Shown here: positions 59,431 through 64,000 of the stretch, one piece after another
How positions within the stretch are numbered: position 1 is the first letter of the stretch
How the letters are laid out: each line of letters begins with the position of its first letter
Origin: Vagococcus allomyrinae
GTDB taxonomy: Bacteria > Bacillota > Bacilli > Lactobacillales > Vagococcaceae
Direction: 5' to 3'
Length of the DNA: 64,000 nt
Assembly (NCBI RefSeq): GCF_017829975.1
Contig: NZ_JAEEGA010000004.1
Coordinates: forward strand, 186,001 to 250,000
The notes under the pieces: generated by a model
The model's database searches: none
Told to the model about the DNA's origin: nothing
What the model saw: the letters and a program-made list of their open reading frames with translations, nothing else
Made by a program: the position numbers and the translations under genes

Positions 59431-61207
59431 TAGACACATCCTTCCCTGATAGTGCCTCAAAGTTTGACACTATTGATTCCTCCAGTTTTTTGATGCGTTC
59501 AGCAATAACTTCTGACGGCTCTGGAGCAACATATTTATAAAATAAACGAGTAAATGGAATCTCATATCCAACCTTGTCTTTTTTTCGATCCATCCATGCA
59601 TCTGAATTAAAAGGTATCACTTCACGTTCAAAATAAGACTGTATTTCTTCTTTTAATGGGATATCTTCAGTATCACGTAATTTTGAATCTGCAATAGGTT
59701 TTCCTTTTTTTAAAACAATATTTCCATCTTTATCTCGTTGCGGACTTTCAATAGTAACTTTCGTGAAACCAAACTCTTCATTGTCAAATATCTTTGACTC
59801 AACCATTCGATCTTCTTGTCGATACATTTTTTCAGAAAATTCGCCATAAGCTTGGATGATTAAATTCCGACATTCTTCTGTGATATCTACTTTCTTTTCG
59901 CCAATATTTTTACGTCTTTTTTCAAAACACTTTGATGCGTCAATCAACTGAACTTTACCTTGACGATCTACTGATTTATTTTTTGTAAGTAACCAGACAT
60001 AAGTTGAAATACCAGTGTTATAGAATAGTCCTGTAGGCAGTTGAACGATTGCTTCTAGCCAATCATTTTCAATCACATATTGACGAATTGCACTTTCTCC
60101 ACCACCAGCATTTCCAGAAAACAACGCTGACCCGTTATGAACAATTGCCATTCGTCCCGTCTCTTTTAACTTAGAGATACCATTCAGTTGAAATAATAAT
60201 TGTCCATCACTGATTTTAGGCAGTCCTATACCAAAGCGACCTTTTTCGCCAAGTTTATGTTCAGCATCTACAGATTTTTTATCCTTTTTCCAATCAATCC
60301 CAAATGGCGGATTAGAAATACAATAGTCAAAAGTAAAATCCGTAAACTGGTCATTGGATAAGGTGCTACCTAACTTCATTTGATCTGCGTCTCCACCACG
60401 AATCATTGTATCAGCCTTCGCAATTGCATACGTTTCAGGATTTAGCTCTTGTCCGAAGGTTTTTACTTCTGCGTCCTTATTAAAATATTGAATACGCTCC
60501 ATCATGGCTGACAACATCTGAGAGGTTCCCATCGTTTGATCGTATACAGTTTTTACTACATCTTTTCCTGATAATGTATCTCGATCTTCCGCTAATAGTA
60601 AGTCTGTCATGAGATAAATAATATCTCTACTTGTAAAATGTGCACCTGCTTCTTCATTGTAACTTTCTGAAAATTTACGTACCAACTCTTCAAAAATATA
60701 GCCCATATCAGTGCTAGTTACTCTATCTGGTCCTAAGTAAGAGTCTTTTTTATTAAATTCTTGAATGACATAAAATAGTGCATCATTATCTGCCATATTA
60801 GTGATTTCAGCCTCAAATTTAAAATTAGATAAGATGTCTTGCATATTTTCTGAGAAACCATTTAAATATGCTTTAAAATTTTCCTCAATATTATCAGGAT
60901 CGGACAGCAAGGTCTCAAAGGTATAAAGATTAGTATTATAAAAAGAATAACCTGATGCCTGTTCCAAGAAAAGAGTTCGCATTGTGTCATTCATATCTTT
61001 TGTTTTTACCGAAGCTTCAAGTACTGCTTCTTTGGTAGGTAATAGTGTATCGTGTAATCTTTTTATTACAGTCATTGGTAAAATTACTTTTCCATATTCG
61101 TGAGGTTTATACAAGCCTCGCAAAATATCAGCAACATTCCAAATCAAACTTGCTTGTTTTTGTACATTAATTGTTGTTTGATCATATCTATATTGTTCAT
61201 TAAACAT
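59420..61207 (-). CDS. hsdM: Type I restriction-modification methyltransferase subunit
   Basis: The 595-residue N6-adenine methyltransferase has SAM motif I in diverged form YDQTMGTSQML (222-232), catalytic NPPFG (299-303) and GAHFTSRDI (188-196). The HsdM N-terminal helical domain starts the protein. It forms M2S with HsdS and protects host DNA. AAGAAGGA precedes the ATG, and a TATAAT -10 is at 61249-61254. First gene of the hsdMSR order. Confidence 0.93.
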   Translation of the reverse strand: MFNEQYRYDQTTINVQKQASLIWNVADILRGLYKPHEYGKVILPMTVIKRLHDTLLPTKEAVLEASVKTKDMNDTMRTLFLEQASGYSFYNTNLYTFETLLSDPDNIEENFKAYLNGFSENMQDILSNFKFEAEITNMADNDALFYVIQEFNKKDSYLGPDRVTSTDMGYIFEELVRKFSESYNEEAGAHFTSRDIIYLMTDLLLAEDRDTLSGKDVVKTVYDQTMGTSQMLSAMMERIQYFNKDAEVKTFGQELNPETYAIAKADTMIRGGDADQMKLGSTLSNDQFTDFTFDYCISNPPFGIDWKKDKKSVDAEHKLGEKGRFGIGLPKISDGQLLFQLNGISKLKETGRMAIVHNGSALFSGNAGGGESAIRQYVIENDWLEAIVQLPTGLFYNTGISTYVWLLTKNKSVDRQGKVQLIDASKCFEKRRKNIGEKKVDITEECRNLIIQAYGEFSEKMYRQEDRMVESKIFDNEEFGFTKVTIESPQRDKDGNIVLKKGKPIADSKLRDTEDIPLKEEIQSYFEREVIPFNSDAWMDRKKDKVGYEIPFTRLFYKYVAPEPSEVIAERIKKLEESIVSNFEALSGKDVSNVE

Positions 61208-61580
61208 TAATAAGTCATTCCTTCTTTTGCTTACTTAAACTCCAACATATTATATCATGACTATTGGAAGTTTAACTAATTTATTAGAAAAAGATCATAA
61301 CAAAGCATCAACAACACCTCCATACTGTAGTAAGATATAATCCGGTGTTTCATGAAACGTCAGGCTCTCTGTAAAAAAACACTTAATAAAATATTACATT
61401 CTGTAAGTTTACAACTACGAAAGACTTTTATTTTATTTAAAAAACCTCGTTTCATAAGTATAGAAACAAGGTTCTTTATCTTCTCCCTCTTTCTTAAGAA
61501 AAAAGACAATGTTATTTAGCAGACACGACCTAAACATATACATTTTTTGATTGCTATCCAAATAGATCATCAGCCAATCT
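61208..61580. other. Intergenic region between hsdM and the TIGR04141 gene
   Basis: It contains the hsdM promoter region (TATAAT at 61249-61254 on the minus strand) and the terminator of the upstream operon (61437-61473). Nothing else is supportable. Confidence 0.5.
61437..61473 (-). terminator. Terminator of the helicase/TIGR04141 operon
   Basis: On the minus strand AACCTTGTTTC/GAAACGAGGTT (one mismatch) with a 9-base loop is followed by TTTTTT. Confidence 0.75.
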
Positions 61581-63287
61581 TCAGGCCTTTGCAGGCTTAT
61601 CTATCCCCATATAAATTTTAGGAGTATAATTATTTTCGTTAACAAAACTATACCAGTCCACTATTTTTAATTTCAACAACATTGAACCAATCTGATTTAA
61701 ATCAAATTGTTCCTTTTCTGTCATCTCCACATACTTTTTAGTATTATGTAGCCATAGTACTGATGACTGTCTTGAATCTAAAATTTTATCAATCATAGAC
61801 TCTCTTATATTTGGATACTTTTCGATATCAGCATATTTCCTTCTGTTATTATATTTCAGTAATTCACTCTTTACATTAAACTCATCAGAATTTCTAAGTA
61901 TTTGCACTGATAAAACCGATTGTTCAAAGCTATACATACAATTCGACGTATCCATTCCACGTTTGATTGCAATCAATTCTTTTGATTCTTTGTCATAAAT
62001 ATCTGCTACTTCTATTGTTGTTCCATTCACTAATACATTTCGTTGATGAAGTTTTACGTACGTATTCTTTTTGGTTAATTCTTCAATATACCCACCTTCT
62101 CCAGAAAAGTGCCCTTCCCCAGAGATATAGTTAATATTGTAATGGTCAGAATATGTTACAATTCTGTTAATATCATTCAATTGTTGTTCCAATAACAATG
62201 AGAATCTATCATTGAAATATCCCCAAGAACCTGAATCTAATATGTAGACTTTTTTATTATACTCCAACTCACAATATATCCACTCTTTCAATGACTTAGA
62301 TACCACAACATGATTGTCTTCATTTGTCACTCTTATTCTCACATTATCCAAAGAGAGTATCTTATCTTGATAATGCTTTATGTATTTTACTATTGAATCA
62401 TCTGTCGCATCAATCCTTTGAATTGTTACTTTAAGGTTATTGGAGATATAAATTTCGAGATTGCTATTTTCCGAATAAACGTCAATACTGTTATTCTCTA
62501 AATGAATCTTGCTTACATCAATTGCTATATTAATCTCATCAGTGCTATTAATTATTAATGATAGAGCTTCTTCGTCTAGTTCTGTGGTCAATTTAGATTT
62601 TTTAGCCACTTTCTTTACTCGTGGTAAAATTGTTTTGGTTGACTTGCTTTTCAAAGCTGTATCAACTGCGTCAAGCAATTCAGAAATTTTATAAAAGCCT
62701 TCTGTAGTATTAATGGCATAATTTTTAGGAAATGAAACACCCGTTCCACAATCAATGCTATTGCCAAACAACTCAAACTCTGGGCGACCACTAACAAATG
62801 CATAACTTTCACTAGCTTTAGGAAACTCTCCTTGATCTTTTTTATAATTCATAATACCTTTCATTTTATTTTTTTGGATATAACTAACATTCTTTAGTGT
62901 GATTTGCTCACTTCGAATTGTTTTTTCTGCAAATTTCAATCCAAACTCACTATCTATAAATTTCTCAGTTGTCCTAAACCCTTGTCCAAAAGAGTGAGCG
63001 TATAAGTTATTACGCGTCTTCAAAATAATAATTGCATTATATTGATGAAGTACACTTTGATTAATATTAGATTCTTCTTGTTCTGAAGATTCTACATTAA
63101 AAAAATCTATTATTTCTGAAAGCCATACAGGAGGTTTCTTCTCGTGGCTTTCAAAAAACAATCTCATTTCCAAATTAAATGTGGGCTCCTTCCTCATCCC
63201 GCCAATTTGAACATAACTACATCCTTCTATTTCTTTTATTACTTCTGAAAGTGAATTACTTCTAAATTTTGACAAAATCAACTTCAT
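61581..63287 (-). CDS. TIGR04141/DUF6119-like protein of a defence island
   Basis: The 568-residue cytoplasmic protein shows the pattern of the 'sporadically distributed' TIGR04141 (DUF6119) family: an AIIILKTRNNLYAHSFGQGF segment, then FGLKFAEKTI, then SGRPEFELFGNSIDCGTGVS in the middle and a C-terminal alpha/beta part with SEGHF-like and DSGSWGYFNDRF motifs. Its function is unknown, but the family recurs in defence islands. It starts 1 bp after the helicase stop codon, so the two form one operon and perhaps one system. Confidence 0.7.
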   Translation of the reverse strand: MKLILSKFRSNSLSEVIKEIEGCSYVQIGGMRKEPTFNLEMRLFFESHEKKPPVWLSEIIDFFNVESSEQEESNINQSVLHQYNAIIILKTRNNLYAHSFGQGFRTTEKFIDSEFGLKFAEKTIRSEQITLKNVSYIQKNKMKGIMNYKKDQGEFPKASESYAFVSGRPEFELFGNSIDCGTGVSFPKNYAINTTEGFYKISELLDAVDTALKSKSTKTILPRVKKVAKKSKLTTELDEEALSLIINSTDEINIAIDVSKIHLENNSIDVYSENSNLEIYISNNLKVTIQRIDATDDSIVKYIKHYQDKILSLDNVRIRVTNEDNHVVVSKSLKEWIYCELEYNKKVYILDSGSWGYFNDRFSLLLEQQLNDINRIVTYSDHYNINYISGEGHFSGEGGYIEELTKKNTYVKLHQRNVLVNGTTIEVADIYDKESKELIAIKRGMDTSNCMYSFEQSVLSVQILRNSDEFNVKSELLKYNNRRKYADIEKYPNIRESMIDKILDSRQSSVLWLHNTKKYVEMTEKEQFDLNQIGSMLLKLKIVDWYSFVNENNYTPKIYMGIDKPAKA

Positions 63288-63288
63288 T

Positions 63289-64000
63289 TTATTTTCTCAC
63301 TCCATTCTCTAGTCTTTCTAAATTACTATACTTCGCCACCGTCTGATAATAAGATTTATGTTTAAACCTAGAGTAATCACCAATAATGATAAACTCTTTT
63401 TTCGCACGAGTAATTGCTACATTTAACAAATTTGCCTTTTGACATGACCAGTTTGCAGCTCCCTCCGTTTTTTCGTCTGTTCCGCAAATGAAGTACACAG
63501 TATCTTCCTCTTTCCCTTGAAAAGTGTGAACAGTTCCAACGGAAGTTTTACTCCATGCTTTGACTTCTTGACTTGACACTTTTGTAAAATCAGAGGCGTG
63601 TTTATTAATATAAGCTTTTGTTTGCTCAACAACCGCTTTAAAAGGCGAAATCACATAAATATTACGCAGGTGTGACGAGTCGATAATTTGTTTTAATAAT
63701 GCTTGAGCCTGCTCCTCCACATACTGCTTATTTTTTACCTCGCCTTTTACATCAAGCCACACGATCCGCCCCTTATTAGCAGCCTCTGGCGTTGCCCCTT
63801 GTACCATTTTGCCATCATAAGAAATATCATTGGAGACATGAAACATCGGATTTAAACATCTTCGATGAACCCATAGTGGCACCCCTACTCGCTCACCATT
63901 GGGTTTCATCATTCCGTATTGATTGGCTCGGTCTGCTAAACTTTGAACAGAAGTCGTTTTACTTAGATATTTTTCTTCAAGAGCATAGGCATCTTGAACA
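63289..64000 (-). CDS. SF1 helicase (Upf1/Dna2-like), C-terminal part
   Basis: The frame is open from the window edge (64000) to the stop at 63289, giving the last 236 or so residues. Late helicase motifs are clear: WVHRRCLNPMF, IYVISPFKAVVEQTK, VGTVHTFQGKEEDTVYF (motif V), and NLLNVAITRAKKEFIIIGD (motif VI). The N-terminal ATPase half lies outside the window. Coupled to the TIGR04141 gene, it probably provides DNA or RNA unwinding for a defence function. Confidence 0.85.
   Translation of the reverse strand, partial: VQDAYALEEKYLSKTTSVQSLADRANQYGMMKPNGERVGVPLWVHRRCLNPMFHVSNDISYDGKMVQGATPEAANKGRIVWLDVKGEVKNKQYVEEQAQALLKQIIDSSHLRNIYVISPFKAVVEQTKAYINKHASDFTKVSSQEVKAWSKTSVGTVHTFQGKEEDTVYFICGTDEKTEGAANWSCQKANLLNVAITRAKKEFIIIGDYSRFKHKSYYQTVAKYSNLERLENGVRK

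Overview
The window comes from a low-GC Gram-positive bacterium, most likely Lactobacillales (Enterococcaceae/Carnobacteriaceae-like). The evidence is AT-rich DNA, AGGAGG-type ribosome binding sites before nearly every gene, several PTS sugar-uptake operons, GntR/RpiR/WYL regulators, a type VII secretion (T7SS) toxin cassette, and small Firmicutes families (DUF6440, DUF4177, DUF5301, DUF3224, DUF1697). Genus cannot be settled by reading alone. No tRNA, rRNA or CRISPR array was seen.

Layout. 0-2.4 kb: a truncated lipoprotein, small proteins, a cytidine-deaminase-like enzyme and a frameshifted hydrophobic peptide gene. 2.4-6.5 kb (minus): a mannose-family PTS operon (IIA, BtpA/SgcQ-like TIM barrel, IIB, IIC, IID) behind its GntR regulator. 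6.6-10.7 kb (minus): an HscC-like Hsp70, a membrane-anchored J-domain protein and an acetyltransferase. 10.8-22.7 kb: mixed small operons. These include a lipoprotein, a secreted protein coupled to a 31-residue membrane peptide, a TetR/flavinylated protein/flavodoxin operon, an FtsX-type ABC exporter, and a regulator fusing an HTH to a PTS-IIB-like domain that lacks the phosphorylatable Cys. 22.7-28.8 kb (minus): two paralogous GntR regulators, an ascorbate-type PTS, a phosphotriesterase-like lactonase, a KDPG-type aldolase and a creatininase-like hydrolase, together a probable sugar-acid/lactone pathway. 30-33.7 kb (minus): RpiR regulator, RspA-like dehydratase and a glucose-superfamily PTS IIBC. 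33.8-35.3 kb: a WYL regulator divergent from a VOC protein.

35.4-43.0 kb is a three-level nest of mobile elements. A group II intron lies just behind a terminator. It is split by an IS66-family element that retains 8-bp target duplications. The IS66 transposase gene is in turn split by a 3.4-kb element carrying three consecutive tyrosine recombinases with 98-bp inverted ends, matching the 'recombinase in trio' (RIT) layout.

43.3-46.9 kb (minus) is a T7SS polymorphic-toxin cassette: DUF5082-like, WXG100-like, DUF5081-like, a second WXG100-like protein, toxin, putative immunity. 47-50.5 kb is decayed DNA with a transposase fragment, diverged repeats and one HTH-gene pair. 50.5-52.6 kb has metA and two convergent RNA-like structures. 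52.8-64 kb is a defence island on the minus strand: an SF1 helicase (cut by the window edge), a TIGR04141/DUF6119 protein, a complete type I restriction-modification operon with an unrecognised gene after hsdR, an Mrr-type endonuclease and a HicB without HicA.

Start codons were moved from the longest possible ORF to the ribosome-binding-site-supported codon where the sequence favoured it. Family names come from motif recognition, not from searches.
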